This document shows positions 50,400 to 58,639 of a DNA stretch of 64,000 nucleotides, in pieces. Origin of the DNA: JANLYC01 sp963750495 (GTDB lineage: Bacteria > Actinomycetota > Actinomycetes > Propionibacteriales > Nocardioidaceae); contig CAVVQV010000004.1 in assembly GCA_963750495.1 (NCBI GenBank), positions 124,001 to 188,000 of the forward strand, in the 5' to 3' direction. Below the pieces are notes generated by a model. The model saw nothing but the letters and a program-made list of their open reading frames with translations. It was not told where the DNA came from and did not search any database. The number at the start of each line of letters is the position of its first letter. Position 1 is the first letter of the stretch. The position numbers and the translations under genes were made by a program.

Positions 50400-50699
50400 T
50401 CACGCGGCACAGTCCTGACAGATCAGCACGCCGTTCTTCGACGTGGCCAGCTGGCTGCGGTGGTGCACGAGGAAACAGGTCGAGCAGGTGAACTCGTCCT
50501 CCTGCCGCGGCAGGACCTGGACGGAGAGCTCTTCGTGGGACAGGTCTGCACCGGGGAGCTCGAACGACTCGGCCGCCTCGACCTCGTCCTCGTCGACCTT
50601 GCCCGAGTTCTTGTCGTGACGCCGAGCCTTCAGCTCCTCGATGGAGTCCTCGTTCAGCTCTTCGTCGGTCTTACGTGGTGCGTCGTAATCAGTTGCCAT
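50400..50699 (-). CDS. DUF4193 zinc-ribbon-like protein
   Basis: 99 aa. MATDYDAPRKTDEELNEDSIEELKARRHDKNSGKVDEDEVEAAESFELPGADLS is a highly conserved acidic N-terminus; the C-terminal half has CSTC (C-x2-C) and CQDC (C-x2-C) separated by 22 residues, a likely zinc ribbon. Counterpart of Rv2699c, one of the most conserved small actinobacterial proteins and always in this neighbourhood. Function unknown. The 218 bp upstream (50700-50917) hold its promoter region and no gene that I can see. Confidence 0.9.
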   Translation of the reverse strand: MATDYDAPRKTDEELNEDSIEELKARRHDKNSGKVDEDEVEAAESFELPGADLSHEELSVQVLPRQEDEFTCSTCFLVHHRSQLATSKNGVLICQDCAA

Positions 50700-50917
50700 G
50701 TCGTTCCGCTCAGTCGTCGTCGGTCTGTGCTCTGCGTGTAACGCAGGAGCACCACGATTTGTGCCCGCCCCGGCGGCGTGATTGTGCCTGATTTCGCGCC
50801 GTTACGCTACGTGAAAGCACGCATGTCTCAGGTCTGGCCGCCCGAACCCGGTCACAACCCGGCCATAACCCGCGTCCAACGTGGGCAAACACACGTTCTC
50901 GACCGCAGGCGACCGGG

Positions 50918-51745
50918 TCAGGAAGACCTCTCCGGTGGCCACTCCGGCATCGGCCAGTCCGCGAACCCACTGCCGACCAGCGTGTCGTGAAAGGCGTCGA
51001 ACAAGGCCCTCGAGCCCGCGACCGTGAGCAGCTCGCCGGGTTCGGCAGCGAAGAGCCCCTCGACGCGACCACCCGCCTCGGTCACCACGAGCCGTGCCGC
51101 CGCCAGGTCCCACGGACGCAGTCCGCGCTCGACGTACGTGTCGAGGCGCCCGCAGGCTACGTAGCAGAGGTCGAGCGCGGCAGAGCCCAGCCGGCGCAGG
51201 TCACGGACGAGCGGCAGGAGTCGGGCTGTCTCTGCGGCCTGGTGGGCGCGGACATCGGCACGGTAGTGGAACCCGGTGCCGGTGAGGGCCTCCGCGACCG
51301 ATGCCGCCGACGAAACCTGGATGGGACGATCGTCCAGCCAGGCACCGCGACCGGCGGCCGCCGTGAACACCTCGCCTGAGGCGGCGTCGAGCACGACGCC
51401 GCAGACCGTCCGGCCGTTGCGCTGGGCCGCGATCGACACGGCGTACTGCGGAATTCCGTAGAGATAGTTGACGGTGCCGTCGATCGGGTCGGCGAGCCAG
51501 GCGACTCCCGATGTACCGACGACGTCGTCGCCCTCCTCACCGACGAAGGAGTCGTCCGGCCGGGCGCCGAGGATCGCTTCCCTGATGAGCCGCTCCGAGG
51601 CGACGTCGTTCGCTGTCACGACGTCCGTGGGGCTGGACTTCGTGGCGGCGACCTCGACCTCGCCCTCGCGCCCGCGGCGAATCAGCTCGCCTGCCCGGCG
51701 CGCCGTCTCGGTCGCGAGCGTGAGCAGTGCCGCGTCGTCGCTCAC
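50918..51745 (-). CDS. Inositol monophosphatase family protein
   Basis: 275 aa from GTG 51745, overlapping the ferrochelatase stop (GTGA). Metal-dependent phosphomonoesterase: GEEGDD (metal Glu), WLADPIDGTVNYLYGIPQYAVSIA (motif D-P-I-D-G-T) and the C-terminal WDLAAARLVVTEAGG are all intact. Substrate may be inositol-1-phosphate, histidinol phosphate or fructose-1,6-bisphosphate; position matches SuhB (Rv2701c) of M. tuberculosis. Inositol phosphatase feeds mycothiol and phosphatidylinositol synthesis in these bacteria. Confidence 0.92.
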   Translation of the reverse strand: MSDDAALLTLATETARRAGELIRRGREGEVEVAATKSSPTDVVTANDVASERLIREAILGARPDDSFVGEEGDDVVGTSGVAWLADPIDGTVNYLYGIPQYAVSIAAQRNGRTVCGVVLDAASGEVFTAAAGRGAWLDDRPIQVSSAASVAEALTGTGFHYRADVRAHQAAETARLLPLVRDLRRLGSAALDLCYVACGRLDTYVERGLRPWDLAAARLVVTEAGGRVEGLFAAEPGELLTVAGSRALFDAFHDTLVGSGFADWPMPEWPPERSS

Positions 51746-52866
51746 GCGGGCCGTTGACACAGGGCCGGGCGTGGCTGACGTGGGTTCGGACAGCAGTGAG
51801 CTGCGCACTCGTCCCAGCTGGGCGGCAGCTCGCCAGCGGTGGCCTGGACGGCGTCCTCCCCGCGTACGCGAGCAGCCCTCTCGAGCACCAGGTCGCGAAC
51901 GGCGGCGACGAACGCGGGATGAACACCTGCCGTCGCCGCGCGCGCGAAAGCAAGGCCCAGCCGCTCGGCAGTCTCCTGGGCCTCGGTGTCGAGGTCGTAC
52001 ACCACCTCCATGTGGTCGGAGATGAACCCGATCGGCACGACCACCACGGCGGTGGTGCCCGCTGCCGACAGCTTCTCGAGGTGGTCGTTGACGTCGGGCT
52101 CGAGCCAAGGGGTCTGCGGCGCACCGGATCGGCTGCAGTAGGTCAGGTCCCAGCCCCGCTCGACTCCGGTCCGGGCAGTGACAGCAGCCGCGACGAGGTG
52201 CGCGGTGGAGCGGTGCTGGTCCACGTAGGCGTCGCCCTCGGGTCCCGCGGACTCCGCCATCGTCGTCGGGATCGAATGAGTCACGAAGACGAACCGGGCC
52301 TGGTCCCGCTCGTCGGCCGGGAGCCGCCCCAGTGCGGCGACGGTGGCGTCGGCATTGGCCCGGACGAAGCCCGGATGGTTGAAGTAGTGGCGAAGCTTGT
52401 CGAGCGCAGGTGCGCCCTCGACGGTCCGCACCGCGTCGTAGAGGTTCTCGCGGTACTGCCGGCAGCCGGAGTACGACGAGTAGGCGCTGGTCACGAAGCA
52501 CGCCGCGCGCCTGACGCCGTCGGCCGCCATGGCTGCCAGCGTGTCGGTGAGGTAGGGGTCCCAGTTGCGGTTGCCCCAGTAGATCGGCAGGTCGACACCG
52601 TGGGCCGCGAAGTCGGCCTCGACCGCGGCGATGAACTCGCGACACTGGTCGTTGATGGGGCTGCGTCCGCCGAACAGGTAGTAGTGCTGCCCCACCTCCT
52701 CGAGCCGCTCGCGCGGGATACCGCGACCGCGCGTGACGTTCTCGAGGAACGGCAGCACGTCCCCGGGACCCTCCGGACCGCCGAACGACACGAGCAGCAG
52801 GGCGTCGTACGGGAGGGGCGTCTCGGCCGCGGCAGGGGTGGCGGCGTCACCGAGAAAAGCTGGCAT
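51742..52866 (-). CDS. hemH: Ferrochelatase (coproporphyrin type expected)
   Basis: 374 aa. Inserts ferrous iron in the last metal step of heme synthesis; actinobacterial enzymes act on coproporphyrin III (CpfC). Conserved parts: DALLLVSFGGPEGPGDVLPFLENVTRGR, YWGNRNWDPYL, VTHSIPTTMAE with the catalytic His, and YCSRSGAPQTPWLEPDVNDHLE. Cys135 (YSGCRQY) plus a C-terminal group Cys354, Cys358, Cys359 and Cys370 match the [2Fe-2S] ligand layout known from the mycobacterial enzyme. Other heme genes are not nearby. Divergent from the MFS gene by 32 bp. Confidence 0.95.
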   Translation of the reverse strand: MPAFLGDAATPAAAETPLPYDALLLVSFGGPEGPGDVLPFLENVTRGRGIPRERLEEVGQHYYLFGGRSPINDQCREFIAAVEADFAAHGVDLPIYWGNRNWDPYLTDTLAAMAADGVRRAACFVTSAYSSYSGCRQYRENLYDAVRTVEGAPALDKLRHYFNHPGFVRANADATVAALGRLPADERDQARFVFVTHSIPTTMAESAGPEGDAYVDQHRSTAHLVAAAVTARTGVERGWDLTYCSRSGAPQTPWLEPDVNDHLEKLSAAGTTAVVVVPIGFISDHMEVVYDLDTEAQETAERLGLAFARAATAGVHPAFVAAVRDLVLERAARVRGEDAVQATAGELPPSWDECAAHCCPNPRQPRPALCQRPA

Positions 52867-52898
52867 GAATGAATCCTGCCACGGCCTAGAATTCCGGG

Positions 52899-54180
52899 AT
52901 GCTGGCGCCGTATCGCAGGGTCCTCTCCGTCCCCGGGGCGTTGGCGTTCACGACCGCCGGATTCCTGTCGCGGCTACCTATCTCGATGGTCACGCTCGGC
53001 ATCGTGCTGCTCGTGGCGGACCGGACCGGTTCCTACGGCCGGGCTGGTGTCGTCACCGCCGCCTACATCGTCGCGGCAGCTGTCGCCTCTCCGTTGCTCG
53101 CGCGGGCGATGGACCGCGTCGGCCAGCGGCGGGTGGTGCTGCCCTGCATCGCTGTGTTCGCGCTCGGGCTCGGCGCGCTGATCGTCACCGTCGATCTCGG
53201 GACACCCGCCCCGGTCCCCCACCTCTGCGCCGCGCTCGCAGGCGCGGCCTACCCACCGATCGGCTCGTGCGTTCGCGCCAGGTGGTCCTTCGTCGTGAAG
53301 GATCCCGCGCTCCTGCACACGGCCTTCTCGTTCGAGGCTGTCGTCGACGAGAGCATCTTCATGGTCGGACCTGTGCTCGTGACCCTGCTGGCCACCGGGG
53401 TCTCGGAGAGTCTCGCCCTGGTCGCCGTCATCGCGGTGGCCTTGGTCGGTGGTGCCTGGTTCGCCGGGCTACGTGCCACCCAGCCGCCGCCACAGCTGGC
53501 CCACACGGATAACACCGGGGCACACGGGGCACACGGGGCGCACGGGGGCCAGCATCCGCTGGCGCTGGCTGGCCGCGGTCGTGACGGTCTCCGCCGCGCT
53601 CGGCTCGCTGTTCGGGTCGACCGAAGTGGTGACGGTGGCGTTCGCGAAGGAGCAAGGACACCCGGAAGTCACCGGTCTGCTGCTCGCGATCTGGGCCAGC
53701 GGAAGCCTGATCTCCGGTGCCATCACCGGGTTGCTCACGATCCGGGCCAGTCCCCGCTCCCGCTTCCGCTGGGGCGCCCTGGGCATGGCCGTGGTGATGA
53801 CCCCGCTCCCCTTCATCGAGAGCCTGCCCGTGCTCGCGGTCGCGCTCTTCATCGGCGGGTTCGCCATCAGCCCGACCCTGGTGGCGACCATGTCGCTCGT
53901 CAAGTCCGGCGTGCCTGCCGACCGGCTCACCGAGGGGATCACCTGGGTCTCGACGGGGATCGGCATCGGTCTGGCTCCCGGCGCCGCCATCGCGGGTCAC
54001 CTCATCGATGCGTACGGCGCCTCGACGGCATACATCGTCCCCACGGTGAGCGGTGTGCTGGCCGCCGTGGTCGCCTGGTCGACCGGCGGCCGGGGCAGCG
54101 CGACACTGCCCGAACCGACACCGGAGCCCGTGGTGAGCGCGCCGGGGAGCAGTCCAGGTGCCCGAGGAGGGCCAGAGTGA
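52899..54180 (+). pseudogene. MFS transporter gene, frameshifted at a G-run
   Basis: ATG 52899 with TAGAAT 6 nt upstream. Frame one gives helices 1-6 of a major-facilitator protein (FTTAGFLSRLPISMVTLGIVLLV, GAAYPPIGSCVRARWSFVVKD, ESIFMVGPVLVTLLATGVS). It then runs through a 9-bp tandem repeat and goes off frame. The second half (WLAAVVTVSAALGSLFGSTEVVTVAFAKEQGH ... to GARGGPE) continues in the +1 frame to 54180. Dropping one G from GGGGG at 53544-53548, where the three preceding runs are G4, joins both halves (HGASIRWRWLAAVV) into about 426 codons. Either a real lesion, slippage-based switching or a sequencing error. Confidence 0.85.
53517..53548 (+). repeat. 9-bp tandem repeat ending in G5 inside the MFS gene
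   Basis: Three direct units GGGGCACAC, GGGGCACAC, GGGGCGCAC (53517-53543) followed by GGGGG. It codes for His-Gly-Ala repeats in the cytosolic loop between helices 6 and 7. Unit number changes keep frame; a change in the G-run does not. Confidence 0.85.
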
Positions 54181-54309
54181 CCATCAGCGGCGGCTTTCAG
54201 TGTTGAATAGCGGGGTGGGCGCGGCGCGCTTTCTTTGTTCGCGCGCCTCGTCAAGCGAGACTGGTCCCAACTCGGACCCACGGACGAGGGACAGTGCGGG
54301 AAGGACAAG

Positions 54310-55275
54310 ATGCGCAAGCTCAGGCTGGTGGGGTTGAGCGCGGACGGCCAACAGGTCGTCTACGTCGACGAATCCGGTGCTGAGTTCGGCGCTCCCGCAG
54401 ACGACAGGCTTCGCGCCGCCCTCCGCGGCGACCGCGCGCGGCTCGGCCAGTTGGAGATCGAGATGGACAGCGCTCTACGCCCGCGCGACATTCAGGCCCG
54501 CATCCGCGCCGGTGAGACTCCTGAGGCGGTGGCCGGGCTCGCCCAGGTCTCGGTCGACAAGATCATGCCGTACTGCGTCCCGGTCCTGGCCGAGCGCCAG
54601 CACGTCGCCGCACTGGCGCGGCGTAGCCACGTCCGGCGCAAGAACGCCGAAGGTCCCGCACGCCGGCTCAACGACATCGTGAGCGAGCGGCTCCGCGAGC
54701 GCAGCATCGACCCCGAGTCCGCAGCGTGGGACGCCTGGCGGCGCGACGACGGCCGCTGGTCGATCGGTGTCACGTACCACTCCGACGAGCACGAGCGTTC
54801 GGCCCGGTTCACCTTCGACTCGATCGGCCGGTACTCGCTGGCCGACGACGACGAGGCCAAGTGGTTGACCGGCGAGCGGCAGGCGAGCAAGAAGGGCCCG
54901 CAACCGCGTGACGGCGAGGCCGCCGAGCGGAGCGGACGACGGCTCTCGGCGGTTCCCGACGACAGCGACGATCTGCTGAGCCTGACCCAGGACGAAGACG
55001 ACAGCGATGACCTGACGGCAGTCGTCCGTGCGGTCAACCGCACCACGCCGGGTGAGCACGTCGTGGAGCACCAGGACGAGGAACCCGCAGACGAGCCGGC
55101 CGACGCCGAAGCCGGCGAGGAGGACGAGCCTGAGACGGGCGAGCCGGTCCCGGCAAGCGAGAGCTCGGACGAGCCCGAGACCGAGGCAACGCCGCACCGC
55201 CGGCGCCGAGCGGGCCGACGGGCCAGCGTGCCGAGCTGGGACGAGATCATGTTCGGCAAGAGCAAGGACTCCTGA
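54310..55275 (+). CDS. sepH: Septation protein SepH
   Basis: 321 aa from ATG 54310 (GGAAGGAC upstream). The N-terminal DUF3071 domain is typical: MRKLRLVGLSADGQQVVYVDESGAEFGAPADDRLRAALRGD, then a helix-turn-helix (MDSALRPRDIQARIRAGETPEAVAGLAQVSVDKIMPYCVPVLAER, about 55-105) and WRRDDGRWSIGVTYHSDEHERSARFTFD. The second half is long, acidic and disordered, ending with the Arg-rich RRRRAGRRASVPSWDEIMFG. In Streptomyces and mycobacteria SepH binds FtsZ and promotes filament assembly during division. Stands alone between the MFS gene and the SDR gene. Confidence 0.93.
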   Translation: MRKLRLVGLSADGQQVVYVDESGAEFGAPADDRLRAALRGDRARLGQLEIEMDSALRPRDIQARIRAGETPEAVAGLAQVSVDKIMPYCVPVLAERQHVAALARRSHVRRKNAEGPARRLNDIVSERLRERSIDPESAAWDAWRRDDGRWSIGVTYHSDEHERSARFTFDSIGRYSLADDDEAKWLTGERQASKKGPQPRDGEAAERSGRRLSAVPDDSDDLLSLTQDEDDSDDLTAVVRAVNRTTPGEHVVEHQDEEPADEPADAEAGEEDEPETGEPVPASESSDEPETEATPHRRRRAGRRASVPSWDEIMFGKSKDS

Positions 55276-55357
55276 GGCTCCATTCCTCCGTCCCGTCCTG
55301 CCGTAGCGGACGGTCGCGCTAGCCACGTCGCAGGGCGCTGCGTACCCTTGGCGCACC

Positions 55358-57355
55358 ATGGCCTACTTCGTGACCGGTGGTACCGGCTTCATCGGCCGAC
55401 ACCTCATCAGCGAGCTGCTCGCCCATCGGCGAGGCAAGATCTACGTGCTCGTCCGGCCGGAGTCGAGCAGCCGCCTCGACCGGCTGCACCGGAACCACTG
55501 GCGCTCCTCGAAGCGCATCGTCCCAGTCGTCGGGGATCTCACCGCCAGGCGTCTCGGGCTGGACAACGACACGATCGCGAGCATCGGGACGTCGGTCAGG
55601 CATGTCTTCCATCTGGCCGCGCTCTACGACATGACGGCCAGTGCGGAGCAGAACGAGCTCCTCAACGTGGGCGGGACCGCGGGCGTACTGGCCCTGGCCG
55701 AGGCGTGGCCCGGTGCCGTCCTCCACCAGGTCTCGTCCGTGGCCGTCTCCGGTGACCACGCCGGGGTCTTCGACGAGACGATGTTCGACGAGGGTCAGCA
55801 CCTCCCCTCGCCGTACCACTCGACGAAGTTCGAGGCAGAGCGCCTGGTCCGCGACCAGTCCGTGGTGCCATGGCGCGTCTACCGGCCGTCCCTTGTCGTC
55901 GGCCACTCCGTGACCGGGGCGATGGACAAGGTCGACGGCCCGTACTACTTCTTTCCGGCGCTGAAGATGCTGCGGGACAACCTGCCCCAATGGCTACCGC
56001 TGATCGGGGTGGACCTCGGCGACACGAACATCGTTCCGGTCGACTACGTGGCGCGGGCGATCGATCATCTCGCCCATGTCCCGGGCCTCGACGGTGAGAC
56101 GTTCCACCTGGTCAACCCCACGCCGCAGGCCACCACCGACGTGGTCAACACGCTGGCGGGTGCGGCGAAGGCGCCCCGATTCTCCGTCCCCGTCGACCGC
56201 CGCGTCACCTCGCTGCTACCACCGGCGCTCGCGCCGATGAACCTGATCACGGCTGCGCTGCGCTCACCGGCTGCCCAGCGGGTGCTCGACGAGACACTCG
56301 GGCGACTCGGGATCCCCGGTGAGGTCCTCGGTCATCTGGGGTTCGCCAGCACGTTCGCGTCCCTGCACACAGAGCACGCACTGGCCGGCTCGGGGATCAG
56401 CTGCCCTGCGCTGGACACCTATGCCCCTGCGCTGTGGGACTACTGGGAACAGCACCTGGACCCCGCGACCGCGCAGGACGCCGAGCTCCGCGTGTGCCTG
56501 ACCGGAGCAAAGGTGGTGATCACCGGGGCCAGCAGCGGCATCGGCCGGGCTGCCGCGCTCAAGACCGCGCAGGCCGGCGGGATCCCGATCCTGGTGGCCC
56601 GGGGAAAGGAGGGGTTGCTCGCCGTCCAGGCCGAGATCGAGACGCTGGGGGGCACCGCCGTCTGCTACCCGTGCGACCTCTCAGACCTCCAGGCGGTCGA
56701 TCGTCTGGCCAGGCGGATCAGTGCCGACCACCCGACGATCGACGTCGTCGTCAACAACGCGGGCCGGTCCATCCGCCGGTCCCTGCACCTGTCCACAGAC
56801 CGCTTCCACGACTTCGAGCGCACCATGCAGCTCAACTACTTCGGCGCGATCCGGCTCGTCATGGGGCTGCTCCCGGCGATGCGGGCCGCCGGCGCCGGAC
56901 ACGTGGTCAACATCAGCTCGATAGGCGTCCAGACGAACCCCCCACGGTTCTCGGCCTACGTCGCGAGCAAGGCGGCCCTGGACGCATGGAGCCGCGTCGT
57001 CAGCTCAGAGCTGATCGGCGACGGCGTCACCTTCACCACCATCCACATGCCGCTGGTACGGACGCCCATGATCGCGCCCACGAAGATCTACGAGGCGTTC
57101 CCGACCATCACCCCCGCGCAGGCAGCCGACCTCGTGATGGACGCGATCAAGGGTCAGCCGCACGAGATCAACACCCGGTTGGGTACGGCCGGCGAGGTGG
57201 CCCACGCCCTGCTGCCCAAGACATCGTTCCAGGTGCTGCACCACGCGTTCCACGTCTTCCCGGACTCAGGTGCCGCCCAGGGTGACGGCATCGATGCGGA
57301 GCCGACAGCCCAGCAGCGTCTCCTCGCGAGGATCCTCAAGGGCGTCCACTGGTAG
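55358..57355 (+). CDS. Two-domain SDR: fatty acyl reductase-like fusion
   Basis: 665 aa. Domain 1 (1-370) is an extended SDR of the NAD_binding_4/male-sterility type: TGGTGFIGRHL at 6-16 and active-site YHSTKFEAE (Y-x3-K). Domain 2 (380-620) is a classical SDR: VVITGASSGIGRAAAL, VVNNAGRS and YVASKAALDAW. The same two-domain layout is found in M. tuberculosis AcrA1 (Rv3391) and in the Marinobacter acyl-CoA reductase, which reduce acyl-CoA to aldehyde and then alcohol for wax esters. Both domains have complete catalytic residues. The product here is inferred from the fusion architecture only. Confidence 0.85.
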   Translation: MAYFVTGGTGFIGRHLISELLAHRRGKIYVLVRPESSSRLDRLHRNHWRSSKRIVPVVGDLTARRLGLDNDTIASIGTSVRHVFHLAALYDMTASAEQNELLNVGGTAGVLALAEAWPGAVLHQVSSVAVSGDHAGVFDETMFDEGQHLPSPYHSTKFEAERLVRDQSVVPWRVYRPSLVVGHSVTGAMDKVDGPYYFFPALKMLRDNLPQWLPLIGVDLGDTNIVPVDYVARAIDHLAHVPGLDGETFHLVNPTPQATTDVVNTLAGAAKAPRFSVPVDRRVTSLLPPALAPMNLITAALRSPAAQRVLDETLGRLGIPGEVLGHLGFASTFASLHTEHALAGSGISCPALDTYAPALWDYWEQHLDPATAQDAELRVCLTGAKVVITGASSGIGRAAALKTAQAGGIPILVARGKEGLLAVQAEIETLGGTAVCYPCDLSDLQAVDRLARRISADHPTIDVVVNNAGRSIRRSLHLSTDRFHDFERTMQLNYFGAIRLVMGLLPAMRAAGAGHVVNISSIGVQTNPPRFSAYVASKAALDAWSRVVSSELIGDGVTFTTIHMPLVRTPMIAPTKIYEAFPTITPAQAADLVMDAIKGQPHEINTRLGTAGEVAHALLPKTSFQVLHHAFHVFPDSGAAQGDGIDAEPTAQQRLLARILKGVHW

Positions 57356-57374
57356 CAAGCAGCGACCGGGCCGG

Positions 57375-57860
57375 TCAGCTACGCATGCAGATGGCCGGCC
57401 TCTCGCCGAGCTTCCCGCTGTTGCGCCACTGCTCGAGCGCGACTTTCTGATCCGCCCGACCAAGGGCGTCGCAGCTGTCGGACGGCTGGGCGGCGATGAA
57501 GAAAGCGCCGAACTGAAGGACCACCGGTAGCAGTACCGCCAGGACGACCACGACGGTGCCGGACCGTCCGTGCATCCAGCGCCAGGCGACGGCTGCGGCG
57601 ATCAGCGCACCCACCACTGCCAGCGTCGCGAGGATGACTTTCCCCTCGGACTGGCTGATCTGGTCGCAGCGGTGCGCCTGCGGTGACCGTGAGGCAGGTG
57701 CCAACGTGTCCTCGGAACCCTGGCAGGCGTACTTCCAGGACAACGCCGTGTACCACCAGGCACCGGCCGCGCCGATGGCACCGATGAGGGCGACCGGCAA
57801 CGCGAAGAACCCCCGACCCGGCACGGTCAGCGGCTTCTCGACGACATACTTCTGGCTCAC
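57375..57860 (-). CDS. Small membrane protein, unknown
   Basis: 161 aa from GTG 57860; longer frames upstream overlap tdk and lack any feature. Three or four membrane helices: GFFALPVALIGAIGAAGAWWYTALSWKYA, VILATLAVVGALIAAAVAWRWMHG and TVVVVLAVLLPVVLQFGAFFIAA. A Cys-containing loop between the first two (YACQGSED...HRCDQ) and Cys in the tail (SDSCDALG, AICMRS) could form external disulfides. No family recognised. Convergent with the SDR gene (19 bp, containing GACCGG-G-CCGGTC at 57364-57376). Confidence 0.65.
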   Translation of the reverse strand: MSQKYVVEKPLTVPGRGFFALPVALIGAIGAAGAWWYTALSWKYACQGSEDTLAPASRSPQAHRCDQISQSEGKVILATLAVVGALIAAAVAWRWMHGRSGTVVVVLAVLLPVVLQFGAFFIAAQPSDSCDALGRADQKVALEQWRNSGKLGERPAICMRS

Positions 57861-57971
57861 GCACCCATCGTGGGCCAGAAACGGGACGAATGGTGGGACC
57901 CACGCGCCGATTGTCTCCGCCGAGTCAGCCAACAGCTCGAACGCCGGCTGCCAATGGCATGATCGACCCTC

Positions 57972-58628
57972 GTGGCCGACCTGATCTTCTTCACCGGAAC
58001 GATGGACTGCGGGAAGAGCACGCTGGCCCTTCAGACGGACCACAACCACAGGGCGCGTGGCCGGGTCGGCCGCATCTTCACCAGCCAGGACCGGGCCGGT
58101 GCCTCGACGCTGTCCAGCCGCCTCGGGTTGAGCGTCGGAGCCGTCGAGGTGGCGTCGGACTTCAACTTCTGGCACTACGTCGTGGACGACCTCACCAGCG
58201 GCGGCCGCTTCGACTACCTGATCTGTGACGAGGCCCAGTTCTACACGCCGTACCAGGTCGACCAGCTGGCCCGGCTCTGCGACGACCTGCAGATCGACGT
58301 ATTCGCCTTCGGGATCCTCACCGACTTCCGTACGGTGCTGTTTCCGGGCTCTGCCAGACTCGTCGAGCTCGCCGATCGGGTTCACACGCTGCAGGTCGAA
58401 GCCCTGTGCTGGTGCGGCGAGCGCGCCACCCACAACGCCCGCACCGAGAACGGCGAGATGGTCACCGAGGGAGAGGTCATCGTCGTCGGCGACGTGGACC
58501 AGCCGAACGAGCCGCTACCCGACGTCGGGTACGAGGTGTTGTGCCGTCTGCACCACCGACGCCGGATGACCGCCGCCCGCGCTCAGGCGGCGTCCTTGTC
58601 GCCGGACGTGCTGCCGTTCGAGGCGTGA
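57972..58628 (+). CDS. tdk: Thymidine kinase (type II)
   Basis: 218 aa, GTG start with CATGAT 8 nt upstream. Phosphorylates thymidine with ATP in the salvage pathway. P-loop FTGTMDCGKSTLA (8-20), the DEAQFY Walker-B/catalytic stretch near 90 (Glu), lasso-loop region and zinc-type Cys in LCWCGERATHNAR and LCRLHHRR. TK1-like tetrameric family, usual length about 200-220 aa. Many actinobacteria lack it, mycobacteria among them; Streptomyces and Nocardioides have it. Divergent from the small membrane protein gene. Confidence 0.94.
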   Translation: MADLIFFTGTMDCGKSTLALQTDHNHRARGRVGRIFTSQDRAGASTLSSRLGLSVGAVEVASDFNFWHYVVDDLTSGGRFDYLICDEAQFYTPYQVDQLARLCDDLQIDVFAFGILTDFRTVLFPGSARLVELADRVHTLQVEALCWCGERATHNARTENGEMVTEGEVIVVGDVDQPNEPLPDVGYEVLCRLHHRRRMTAARAQAASLSPDVLPFEA

Positions 58629-58639
58629 CGCCCTGCTTC

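Noticed and set aside
57364..57376. GACCGG-G-CCGGTC as a terminator
   Set aside because: The loop is too small as drawn and the GC-rich palindrome could be chance; noted only with the neighbouring gene.
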